Both the position numbers and the translations under genes were made by a program. The notes below the pieces were generated by a model that saw only the letters and a list, made by a program, of their open reading frames with translations, made no database searches and was not told where the DNA came from. From the NCBI GenBank assembly GCA_035693025.1, contig DASSHI010000036.1:62001-126000 (forward strand): a stretch of DNA of 64,000 nucleotides. The letters are read 5' to 3'. Source of the stretch: VRUE01 sp035693025. GTDB taxonomy: Bacteria > Actinomycetota > Thermoleophilia > Solirubrobacterales > 70-9. Position 1 is the stretch's first letter. Every line of letters starts with the position of its first letter. This document shows positions 26,490-34,487 of this stretch, piece by piece.

Positions 26490-26852
26490 ATGCCAGCGCC
26501 TTCGTCCCGCGTGAAAGAGCTGGGTCAGATCGAGTTCACTGACGCCCTGAGGCATCTGCAGGGGTTGATCGGCGTGGAGATCAAGGCCACCATCAACTTC
26601 TACGGCCAGTTCTTCGGCTGCGGTTTGCAGGGCCAGTTGAACCGGGTTGAGACCCTGCCGCCGGACCATCAGGCGATCAGCCTCGTCTTGGACGAGGAGA
26701 CCGGGTTCTTCCTCGACCCGGCCGACACGAAGGCGTATGTCGGACCCGAGACGAGCGTTTCCGGCTGGCTTGAGTTTCGGACGGCCTTCGGCGTCTCTGT
26801 CGTCGTTGAGCGGGTTCCCGAGGACGATGGCACCTTGGCGCTGCTCGGCTGA
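26490..26852 (+). CDS. Small ICE protein of unknown function
   Basis: 120 residues from the ATG two bases after the sigma-factor stop. Beta-rich in appearance: IGVEIKATINFYGQFFGCGL, ISLVLDEETGFFLDPADTKA, VSVVVERVPEDDG. The small-barrel look (a ligand of the DALRHLQGLIGVEIKATINF kind) recalls SH3/OB-like accessory proteins, but no family is recognised. Coupled expression with the sigma factor is likely; an anti-sigma role is possible but unproven. Confidence 0.6.
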   Translation: MPAPSSRVKELGQIEFTDALRHLQGLIGVEIKATINFYGQFFGCGLQGQLNRVETLPPDHQAISLVLDEETGFFLDPADTKAYVGPETSVSGWLEFRTAFGVSVVVERVPEDDGTLALLG

Positions 26853-27081
26853 GCGCCTCGTCAGAGCGCCAATCGCTGCCCCGGCTGCCTAGCTCCAGCC
26901 CCCCGAAAACCCGAAGCAGTCGGCCTTCCCGTTGGACATACCGGGTGAATGGACGCTCTGCCCGAAAACGAGGCGCTCAGAGCCGTTCTGAGCCTTTGCG
27001 GCGAGCCCCCGCGTGTGATCGCTCAGGCATTCGCGCGGGTCAGGCCGCCCTTGCGGGAGCCGCTGATGTGCCCTCGATTTT

Positions 27082-27130
27082 GCACGCCTTCGGCGTGCTT
27101 GGGACGGGCACCGGCTCCCGCAACGGGCGG
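27082..27130 (+). promoter_or_regulatory. Conserved leader: hairpin plus GGGCACCGGCTCCCGCA-CGGGCG
   Basis: GCACGCC-TTC-GGCGTGC (27082-27098) is followed by GGGCACCGGCTCCCGCA and ACGGGCG, the same two-part element as upstream of parB. It lies 24 bases before the ATG at 27154. The surrounding 301-base gap (26853-27153) holds no convincing gene. Confidence 0.55.
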
Positions 27131-27153
27131 AGTCCGACCGAAGGAGGCTTGAG

Positions 27154-27444
27154 ATGACGCAGACGTTCGACAACTTGATCAGGGACGTCGAGGCCGGTGA
27201 GCAGCACCTCACCTACGAGGGGCTGAGAGGCCGAGACACCCGCGAGACCGAACGCCTTGTTGACAGCTTCGCGTCGGTACTGAACCGCATGACCACGGCC
27301 GAGCGGATCAGCGCCTCGCGCCACGGCGGCTTCACCCGCTGGGAGCGATGGGTATGGGCAGCTCGCTACCCCGAGGAGGTGCCGCTCGTCAACGGCGAGG
27401 TCGAGTGGATCGCCTGCAACATGGCCGACCTTGATCCCGACTGA
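27154..27444 (+). CDS. Small ICE protein of unknown function
   Basis: 96 residues, GAAGGAGGCTTGAG-ATG. Contains EAGEQHLTYEGLRGRDTRET, a Thr/Arg-rich helix MTTAERISASRHGGF and WERWVWAARYPEEVP, then an acidic end. No known domain. It shares the two-part leader element with parB, so it is probably co-regulated with the ICE maintenance genes rather than with the restriction cassette that follows. Confidence 0.7.
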   Translation: MTQTFDNLIRDVEAGEQHLTYEGLRGRDTRETERLVDSFASVLNRMTTAERISASRHGGFTRWERWVWAARYPEEVPLVNGEVEWIACNMADLDPD

Positions 27445-27613
27445 GGCGGCGCAGACTAAACGTTGCGACTATTGCTCGGAGATCGTTCCTTCCGCTCGGA
27501 TATGCTCGCCCACGTTCAATGGGCGGAAGGGGAGGCATCAGGTGTCCAAGTGCATCAGGGCGTTTTCGTACCTCTCGCTTTTCCGAAGCAGGCGTGACTG
27601 AGAGGATGCCGCC

Positions 27614-29440
27614 GTGGCGCGCTTCGTAGATCCCGGCCGCTCGCGGGAGAGCATCGACAGCGTCGTCGCACTCTGGAAGGAGCGCTGTCTCCTCGGCGAT
27701 GGATCGCTTCTCTTCGAGGAGCGCGCCGTGTGGTCGCTCGCCAACCTTCAGGAGTTCAGGGAGAGATTCCTCACCGGCGCGATCTTCGGCACCGGCGAGA
27801 ATTTCGAGGAAAAGCTCGAAAAGCAGCTCGAGGATGCCTCGCCTGATTTGCGTTGGTTGGCAGCTGAGCTACTGATCGTCCACTTCCTCTTTGCCTACGT
27901 GGCGATCGGTCCCGAGGCGAAGATCAAGATCGTCCGCGACGCAGCCGGGGGTGCCTGGACCGAGGAGCCGCCCGGCTGGCCGTTGATCGAGGCAGCGATG
28001 CAGGAGGGAATCGGCAACCCCGGCAGCGGCTACAACATCCGTCGCGACATCCAGGTCTCCTACCTGCTCGACTTCACGATCCGCTGGAAGGCGCTGACCG
28101 CCGAGGAACAGCGCGCCAAGCTGGACGACCCTTGGTCGCTGCGCGACTTCGCTGACGACGCGAGCGAGGACGTTTCGGTGCGGGAGATGCGCCACATCCT
28201 CCTCCACCTTCTGCGGCCAGAGGAGTTCGAGCGGATTTCCAGCGGCGCCCACAAGCAGCAGATCGTGGACGCCTTCAGCGGTGAGTTCCTCGATGGCCCG
28301 GATGCCCCCGAGGAGAGGGACGAGCAGCTCCTGCACATCCGCAAGGCGCTCGAAGGTCTCGACGCCCAACCCGACCTGGCCGGCGGCGCAATCGACTTCT
28401 ACTACCCGCCGCTGCGTGACATCTGGAATCCCGAAACCGACGGAGACGAGGGTGCGAGTGACCTCAGTCTTCTCCTACACAAGAAGCACCTTGTCTTCTA
28501 CGGCCCGCCCGGCACGAGCAAGACCCACCGCACGAAGGCCCTGGCCGAATCGCTAATCCGGCGCTCAGCCCTGGAAAATTGGGGCGCAAAACAGTTCTTC
28601 GCCGACCAGGACCGACTCGCGGGGTTGATCGAGGAGAACATCGAATGGGTCCAGCTCCACCCCGGCTACGGATACGAGGAGTTCGTTCGCGGCCTTCGCC
28701 TCGACGGCGAGCAGACGGTCTACGCGCCGGGGCTCCTGATGCGCCTTGTCGAGCGCATGAAGGCGCGTGGCGATGACGCTCTCCCCGTCGTGCTTGTACT
28801 CGACGAGATCAACCGCACCGACCTGAGCCGCATGTTCGGCGAGGCGTTCAGCTTGCTAGAGAATCGGGGCAGCGCGGCGGTCCTGCCGGGAATCAACGCC
28901 GGTGAGGAGCCAGTCGAGCTGAGCCTTCCCGACGATCTCTACGTGATCGGGACGATGAACCTGATCGACCAGTCCGTCGAGCAGATGGACTTCGCCCTAC
29001 GCCGCCGCTTCTTCTGGCGGCCCTGCGGCTTCGAGCGCGGCCCGATCGTTGACGTGAACCGCGAGCGTTGGTCGACGTATGCGCCCTCGAAATATGGGTG
29101 GGATCGAGCCACCGAGGACATCGACCGGCTCGCCGATCGTGCTGAGGAGCTCAACCGCGAGATCGCTGCGTCGAGCCATCTCGGCGCGCAGTACGCGCTG
29201 GGGCACACCTACTACTTCGATGCGTCCTATCTCGCCGGCACCTGGCTGAAAGGCCGCAAACAGCTCCGGGGCGGGGTGCTCTGGAAGAAACCCGGTCGCC
29301 CTCAGCAACCACTCATCGACCTGTGGTCTCTCTCAATTGAGCCCGTGCTGGGCCAGTACTTGGAGGGAATCGACCCTACGACCGCCCGCGAGGAGATTGA
29401 GCGCCTTCGCGGCGTGCTCTTTGACGCCGAGGGAAGTTGA
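27614..29440 (+). CDS. McrB-like AAA+ GTPase of a McrBC-type restriction system
   Basis: 608 residues from GTG. The N-terminal 280 residues are a variable recognition region. The AAA+ core has Walker A FYGPPGTSKTHRTKALAE near residue 297, VQLHPGYGYEEFVRGLR, Walker B plus sensor VVLVLDEINRTDLSRMFGEA near 393, and the McrB hallmark VIGTMNLIDQSVEQMDFALR near 438. McrB hexamers bind modified or target DNA, hydrolyse GTP and drive McrC. The gene overlaps mcrC by 4 bases (TTGA). Confidence 0.85.
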   Translation: MARFVDPGRSRESIDSVVALWKERCLLGDGSLLFEERAVWSLANLQEFRERFLTGAIFGTGENFEEKLEKQLEDASPDLRWLAAELLIVHFLFAYVAIGPEAKIKIVRDAAGGAWTEEPPGWPLIEAAMQEGIGNPGSGYNIRRDIQVSYLLDFTIRWKALTAEEQRAKLDDPWSLRDFADDASEDVSVREMRHILLHLLRPEEFERISSGAHKQQIVDAFSGEFLDGPDAPEERDEQLLHIRKALEGLDAQPDLAGGAIDFYYPPLRDIWNPETDGDEGASDLSLLLHKKHLVFYGPPGTSKTHRTKALAESLIRRSALENWGAKQFFADQDRLAGLIEENIEWVQLHPGYGYEEFVRGLRLDGEQTVYAPGLLMRLVERMKARGDDALPVVLVLDEINRTDLSRMFGEAFSLLENRGSAAVLPGINAGEEPVELSLPDDLYVIGTMNLIDQSVEQMDFALRRRFFWRPCGFERGPIVDVNRERWSTYAPSKYGWDRATEDIDRLADRAEELNREIAASSHLGAQYALGHTYYFDASYLAGTWLKGRKQLRGGVLWKKPGRPQQPLIDLWSLSIEPVLGQYLEGIDPTTAREEIERLRGVLFDAEGS

Positions 29441-30774
29441 CGCTTCCGGCTCTGTCGCTGACGGACCTCTCGCCGTATGTGGCGGCAAATCCCGATGAGG
29501 ACGCTTGGCTAACCCGCCTCGCCGGACACCTGGTCGGCCACGATCACACGTTGCGGCTAAGTGGACGGAGACGCCAGGACGATGAGGACGACGCAGCCCT
29601 CAGCCGTGGCGCCGATGGCCGCTGGTGGACGGGGCGCTTTATCGGCGAGATCAACTTCGAGGGGCGCGAGCTTCAGATCGCCCCACGGCTTGGCATCGAC
29701 GTGATCGGCGTTTGGCTGGCCCGGGCGCTCAACCTGTCGGTCATACCGAAGGCGGCAACGCAAGCCGCCAAAGGTCCCCTAATCGCCCAACTGGTCGATC
29801 GGATGTGGTCGGCGGCGCTTGCCGAGGCAGGCCGGCATGGACCGCCCCGCTTCCGGCGGGCCGAAACAGATCAGGGCCTCTATCTGCGTGGACGACTAGA
29901 CGTTCCCGGAACCATTCGACTCCGCTCTGCGCGAGTCCCGAAGGTCGCCTCGCGCACCGAGAGGCGAAGCATCGAGAATCCGGTCAGCAGGACGATCGTT
30001 CTGGCGGATCGAACTCTCGGCTCTCTTCTCGGGCACGAGAAGCCGTGGCGACCCGAGCTGGCCGAAGAACTGTTGAAGCAGCTTCGTGCGGTGGTAGGAG
30101 CCAACCCACCCATCCCCAAGACACGCGAGCTGCGGCGGGTGCGTTACGCGCCGATCACGCGGGCTTTCGAGCCGGTGGCTCGGCTCTCCCTTGAGATCGC
30201 TCGTCGTCGCGGAACTCTCACGTCGGGCAGCAGCGACGACACGAGCGGGGTCCTCGTCGACGTCGCTGAGCTGTGGGAGTTGTTCCTTCTTCATTGCGCG
30301 CGACAGGCGTTTGGCGACTCTCGCGTGGAGCACGGCACCGGAGCAGCGACGGCCTTTCTCCTTGCCGCCACGCTTGACCCATCTGTACGGATGGGCCGCC
30401 TTAAGCCCGACCTTCTCCTCGGAGACCTCGAAGGTCGGGAATGGGCGGTCCTCGATGCAAAGTACAAGCGTCTTAGGAACTCGCAGGAGCGGCCGTATGG
30501 CGTCGACCGCGGCGATCTCTACCAGCTGGTCGCCTACCTTGCCGGCCATCAGGTTCCCTTTGGAGCGCTGGTCTATCCACCCAGCGATTCGGACGAGGCA
30601 GGCGCAGCAGATCTTGGTCCGTGGCGCCTTGATTCAGGGCAGGAGGTCGACTTTCTCCGATTCCCCGCGGATGAGGAAGCTTGTGTTGCAGCATTCCGCG
30701 CGCTGCAAGGTAGTGACCGCCCACAGATTCCGAAAGGCACGGCAGACAAAGCGAGACTCGCCGCGGTCGACTAA
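29437..30774 (+). CDS. McrC-like endonuclease subunit
   Basis: 445 residues from TTG overlapping the McrB-like stop. The N-terminal part carries GRFIGEINFEGRELQIAPRL, typical of McrC. The C-terminal PD-(D/E)xK nuclease is MGRLKPDLLLGDLEGREW with AVLDAKYKRLRNS about 20 residues on, then GDLYQLVAYLAGHQVPFGAL. It supplies the cutting activity of the McrBC pair. Length and order fit the family. Confidence 0.85.
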   Translation: MTLPALSLTDLSPYVAANPDEDAWLTRLAGHLVGHDHTLRLSGRRRQDDEDDAALSRGADGRWWTGRFIGEINFEGRELQIAPRLGIDVIGVWLARALNLSVIPKAATQAAKGPLIAQLVDRMWSAALAEAGRHGPPRFRRAETDQGLYLRGRLDVPGTIRLRSARVPKVASRTERRSIENPVSRTIVLADRTLGSLLGHEKPWRPELAEELLKQLRAVVGANPPIPKTRELRRVRYAPITRAFEPVARLSLEIARRRGTLTSGSSDDTSGVLVDVAELWELFLLHCARQAFGDSRVEHGTGAATAFLLAATLDPSVRMGRLKPDLLLGDLEGREWAVLDAKYKRLRNSQERPYGVDRGDLYQLVAYLAGHQVPFGALVYPPSDSDEAGAADLGPWRLDSGQEVDFLRFPADEEACVAAFRALQGSDRPQIPKGTADKARLAAVD

Positions 30775-30843
30775 CGGAGTATTCGGTTAGCTGTCCGCTT
30801 GGCTCCCGTGTTCAGGCAAGAGCAGTTGTGTCAGGATCGCCGC

Positions 30844-31263
30844 ATGGCAGATAAATCGGTCGCGGACCAACTCCGCGGATTCGGTGTGAAGGGCATCCTC
30901 GTGCAGATGGCCGAACGTGGGCAGATCCTTGAGCTGAAGTGCGAGATGCCGCAGTGCTATCACCCCAACGGACGCGACAAGTTCGAATCGCTCGCGACGG
31001 AGCGCAGGTTGTGGGCGCCCTCACGCGACCACTACCCGATCCTCCGTTCGGCCGGTGGAAAGCTGCAAGCCGACAACGTTCGGCTGTCCCATGTCGAGTG
31101 CAATCAGCGTGACCACACGCGGCGGAAGCAGATCGGGGCACTGCTTCTTGCGGGCCAATCACTGAAAGACATCGCCGACACGCTGAACCGTAAGAAGACC
31201 CCCGCGTTTCACGGAACGAAACGATGGACGGCGGCCATGGTGCGCGAGGCCTACGTGTCCTAG
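30844..31263 (+). CDS. HNH-endonuclease-like protein with a helix-turn-helix tail
   Basis: 139 residues from ATG 30844. A zinc-binding HNH core is suggested by LKCEMPQCYHPNG, RDHYPILRSAGG and NVRLSHVECNQRDH. The tail (GQSLKDIADTLNRKKTPAFH, then WTAAMVREAY) resembles the DNA-binding region of serine recombinases. It follows mcrC by 69 bases on the same strand and may be an extra nuclease of that defence island or an independent gene. Confidence 0.65.
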   Translation: MADKSVADQLRGFGVKGILVQMAERGQILELKCEMPQCYHPNGRDKFESLATERRLWAPSRDHYPILRSAGGKLQADNVRLSHVECNQRDHTRRKQIGALLLAGQSLKDIADTLNRKKTPAFHGTKRWTAAMVREAYVS

Positions 31264-31327
31264 TCCGGGTTCGACGCTGGGTTCCGCTTCGCGCGAACGG
31301 CGGCAGCTAACCGGATATCCCATTCGA

Positions 31328-31522
31328 CTAACTCCGCCGACAGCGGCGACCGGTGACGACGCACAACCGAGCGGCACGTTCCTCGGCCTCGATGCGCTCG
31401 GCGACGACCCGCAGCGGCACCGCCTCCTCGCCCCATGCGCTCCGCGGCTCCTTATCCGCGTCTGGCTTTCGCAGCGGCACCGCCTCCGGCGCCCGCGCTC
31501 GAGAGGTCGTCGCTTCGCTCAT
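31328..31522 (-). CDS. Small protein at the end of the conjugation operon
   Basis: 64 residues. Its ATG overlaps the VirD4-like stop (ATGA), which argues for translational coupling. It is charged and contains an internal duplication, EAVPLRKPDAD and EEAVPLRVVAE, followed by a helix rich in Glu/Ala and a basic C-terminus. No domain recognised. The 64 bases up to the convergent HNH gene hold nothing else. Confidence 0.5.
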   Translation of the reverse strand: MSEATTSRARAPEAVPLRKPDADKEPRSAWGEEAVPLRVVAERIEAEERAARLCVVTGRRCRRS

Positions 31523-33216
31523 CGCTCGACCTCTTCGGCGCCGGTGCCGTCGCGCAACCGTCGCAGCTCGGGATCCGCGTACCAGGGCCGCAACCTGATC
31601 TTCGCCGGCGGCAGGTGCCCATAGACGAGCAGGCCGGTGCCGGGGTTGCGCTCGCGGACGAGATTGGCGGGAGCCAGGTCGCGGTAGGTATCTCCCTCGG
31701 TCTCCGAGCGCCGCCCTTTCTCGCCGGTGCTGCGCGAGCGCTGCTCAAACTCCCCGGCGCCGAGGACGCGGGAGACGTAGGAGAGGGTTTCGGGGTCGGA
31801 GATCCCGGTGCCGAAGACCTTGGCGCGGTGGTTGTTGACGATGGTCGAGGCCCGCTGCCCGTAGCGCGAGCTGACCTGGGCCATGTCCTGAAAGACGCTC
31901 AGCAGCTGCACTCCCTGTCCGGCGCCGGTGGAGGCGATCTCCGCCAGGTTCGGGATCGGCGCGATGTTCGCGCACTCGTCCAGCAGCAGCAAGAGGGGCG
32001 GGTCGAGCGGCTTGCCGGTCGCGGCGACGGTCTCGTAGACGACGGCGAGCAACTCCTGAACGAGCATCGAGAAGACCGTCCGCAGTCGCTCCTGCTCGTG
32101 CAGCGGCGCGCAGAGGTAGAGCGAGTTGGCGCGGCCATCGAGCAGGGCGGTCGGGCTGTAGTCGGCGCCCTTCGTCTCCTCCGCTACTCGCGGGTCGGCG
32201 AAGGCGCCGACGATCATCTCGGCGGTCGTGTAGACGGAGCTGCGCTGGCGCTCCTCGCGGTTCTGCGTTGCCTGCCAGGCGCGCAGAGCCGCCGGCTCTC
32301 CGGCCCCGTTCAGCAGCTCTCCGATGTGGGTGTCGTTGACGTCGGGCCCTTCGTCGAGCCAGCGCACGACCGAAGCCATCGTGCGGCCGCTGGAGGCGGC
32401 GGCAAAGAGCAGCGGCGCGAGGAGCTTCTCCGCCGCCGCGTACCAGAAGTCGGCGTCCTGCAAGCCCCCGGAGCCGGTGCGCGCGGCGGCGGCGAGCCAG
32501 TGGGCGACCCGCATCGCCCCACGCCAGGTCCCGGCTCCCCACAGCGGCGTCGCCCGCGCTGGCTCAAGCCCCGTCACCAGGGCGGGGTCGAAGACCATCA
32601 CCTCGCCGAGGCGCTGGCGCCGGCCAACGGTGTCGATCAGCAGATCGCTCTTGATGCTGGTCGCCAGAACTGGCCCTTGCCACTCCAGCAGCGCCGGGAT
32701 CGCCAGGCCGGTCGTCTTGTGGCTTTCGGTCGGGGCGAAGGCGATCACCGACTGGCGCTCCTGGGCGGCGAGCAGCGCACGCCCGCTCCAGCCGAGCGTC
32801 AGTCGGCGGCGCTGCGGGGAGGCCACCCGCAGCGGCGCCAGGTCGCGGCGGCTCGCCCAGCGGGCGCTCGGCGCCCGCCGCCGAGCGCTGCCGAAGGCGA
32901 GCAGCTCCTCAACCTCGAGGAAGCGGTGGGCGATGAGGGCGACGCCGCAGAGTCCGGCGAGCATCAGCGCCGCGCTAGCGTAGAAGCCGGGCGCGCCCGG
33001 GAGCGATGCCCGCGCGGCGCGCGGCCACGCCGCCCGGGGGTCGCCCAGGTGCGAGGGCAGGTCGAGCGCCGTCACCATCAGTTCGCCGATGCCGATCGAG
33101 GTCCAGCCGCCACCGAAGGCCAGCCCGGCGAACGCCCCGGTCAGCCAGATCGTCGCCAACACCGTCGCGGCGATCGCGGCCAATCCGAGGTAGAGCTGCC
33201 GCTCGGAGCCGTTCAC
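31519..33216 (-). CDS. VirD4/TraG-like type IV coupling protein
   Basis: 565 residues from a GTG that overlaps the VirB4-like stop. Two N-terminal membrane segments (LGLAAIAATVLATIWLTGAF and FYASAALMLAGLCGVALIA) precede the ATPase. Walker A is the variant FAPTESHKTTGLAIPALL (His for the usual Gly), followed by VLATSIKSDLLIDTVGRR. Walker B is PLLLLLDECANIAPIPNLAE. It links the relaxase-DNA complex to the channel and pumps DNA. An antisense frame of 606 codons on the other strand is a composition artefact. Confidence 0.85.
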   Translation of the reverse strand: MNGSERQLYLGLAAIAATVLATIWLTGAFAGLAFGGGWTSIGIGELMVTALDLPSHLGDPRAAWPRAARASLPGAPGFYASAALMLAGLCGVALIAHRFLEVEELLAFGSARRRAPSARWASRRDLAPLRVASPQRRRLTLGWSGRALLAAQERQSVIAFAPTESHKTTGLAIPALLEWQGPVLATSIKSDLLIDTVGRRQRLGEVMVFDPALVTGLEPARATPLWGAGTWRGAMRVAHWLAAAARTGSGGLQDADFWYAAAEKLLAPLLFAAASSGRTMASVVRWLDEGPDVNDTHIGELLNGAGEPAALRAWQATQNREERQRSSVYTTAEMIVGAFADPRVAEETKGADYSPTALLDGRANSLYLCAPLHEQERLRTVFSMLVQELLAVVYETVAATGKPLDPPLLLLLDECANIAPIPNLAEIASTGAGQGVQLLSVFQDMAQVSSRYGQRASTIVNNHRAKVFGTGISDPETLSYVSRVLGAGEFEQRSRSTGEKGRRSETEGDTYRDLAPANLVRERNPGTGLLVYGHLPPAKIRLRPWYADPELRRLRDGTGAEEVER

Positions 33217-34487
33217 GCGGCCTCGCGGTGCTCGACCATGCGCCAGTCGGTGTAGACGACCTCGCGCTCGACCTGCGAGATGCGGTGCTGCACCAGGAAC
33301 GAGCGCCGCCCGACCATCCACAGCGCCTCGCCGAGGCGCAGCGTCGTCGTCAGCTCCGCCTCGGTTCGGCTCAGCCCCAGCCGGGAGCGCAGTAGCTCTT
33401 GCTGGTCGTGAGGCTGGCGGTAGATGACCTTCGTGTCAGCGTCGCCGATCAGCCCCTCGGCGATCCGCGCCTCGCGCGAGCCGGCATCGCCGGCGGCGCC
33501 GAGGTCGGTGAGCCGGTGGACGACGACGATGTTCTGCACGCCGAGGGCGCGGCAGAGCTTGAAACTGGCCTGGAGCCACTCGGCGACGCCGATGTGGCTG
33601 GTCACGCGCCAGCCCTCCTCGACCACCGAGATCAGCTTCGGGCTCTCGCGGCCCTCCTGCTCGGCGGCCTGCTTTCGCTCCAAGAGGATCGACTGCTGCC
33701 AGGCCGAGCAGCAGGTCATCAGGATTCCCAGCGCGGCGGAGTCGCGGACGGCGCTCAGGTCGAGCACGACCAGGGGCGCGTCGAGGTCGAGGCCTTCGCT
33801 GGTCGGCCCGTCGAACATGCCGCGCAGGTCGCCCGCGCAGAGTCGCTGCAGGGCCAACGCCGAGGAACGATTCGCCTCGGCGAAGTCCTCGCGGCTCGTC
33901 GCCGAGACGCCCTGCACCATCGCCTCGCGGGGATGGAGCAGCGCGTCGACCATCATTGGCAGGGTCGGCTCGGCGGCGCCCGATTCCTCGTCCACGATCT
34001 CCAGCGCCACCCGCAGCCCGGCGTCCTCCTCCGGGCTCAGCTCGCGCCGGAGCGCCGCCTGCGCCACCGATCGCAAGAGGCTCAGCGGTCCCTCGCGCCC
34101 GCCCCGCGGGCTGAGCGGGTTGAGCCGCACCCCGCCACCCGGCGCGAGGGTGATCGGCTGCACGCCGAGCGCCCTCGCCAGCGGCCAATACTCGCCCTTC
34201 ACGTCGAGCACCCACGCCTGCCGGCCGAAGACCGCCTGGCGGTAGATGTAGGTCTTGACCAGGCTCGACTTGCGCGAGGAGAGGCCGCCGAGCAGCAGCA
34301 TGTTCGGACCCGGCAGGTGGGCCGGGTAGAGCACCCACGGGTCATACATCCAGGCGCCGCCGTAGGCGTCGCGGCCGATGTAGGCGCCTGGCGCCCCGAG
34401 GCCGCCCTGCCCGAGGAAGGGATAGACCGACTGGAAGTGAGCGGTCGTGCCGCCGTGCCCCGGCCGCTCTCCCGCCCGCCGTCTCAC
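33213..34487 (-). CDS. VirB4-like conjugation ATPase (ATPase half only)
   Basis: 424 residues from a GTG overlapping the upstream stop. Walker A is LLLGGLSSRKSSLVKTYIYR near residue 70; WVLDVKGEYWPLARALGV and VRLNPLSPRGG follow; Walker B-type strand PLVVLDLSAVRDSAALGILM and KLISVVEEGWRVTSHIGVAE come later, then NIVVVHRLTDLGAAGDAGS. The N-terminal VirB4 domain is absent; the separate SCO6880-like protein encoded upstream probably replaces it. It energises channel assembly. Confidence 0.8.
   Translation of the reverse strand: MRRRAGERPGHGGTTAHFQSVYPFLGQGGLGAPGAYIGRDAYGGAWMYDPWVLYPAHLPGPNMLLLGGLSSRKSSLVKTYIYRQAVFGRQAWVLDVKGEYWPLARALGVQPITLAPGGGVRLNPLSPRGGREGPLSLLRSVAQAALRRELSPEEDAGLRVALEIVDEESGAAEPTLPMMVDALLHPREAMVQGVSATSREDFAEANRSSALALQRLCAGDLRGMFDGPTSEGLDLDAPLVVLDLSAVRDSAALGILMTCCSAWQQSILLERKQAAEQEGRESPKLISVVEEGWRVTSHIGVAEWLQASFKLCRALGVQNIVVVHRLTDLGAAGDAGSREARIAEGLIGDADTKVIYRQPHDQQELLRSRLGLSRTEAELTTTLRLGEALWMVGRRSFLVQHRISQVEREVVYTDWRMVEHREAA

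Noticed and set aside
26945..27157. Small frames before the gene at 27154
   Set aside because: They run through the hairpin leader shared with parB and have no protein-like signal.
31435..33255. 606-codon plus-strand frame opposite the VirD4-like gene
   Set aside because: Low-information Arg/Ala/Gly-rich translation with no motif; the minus strand has Walker motifs and membrane segments.
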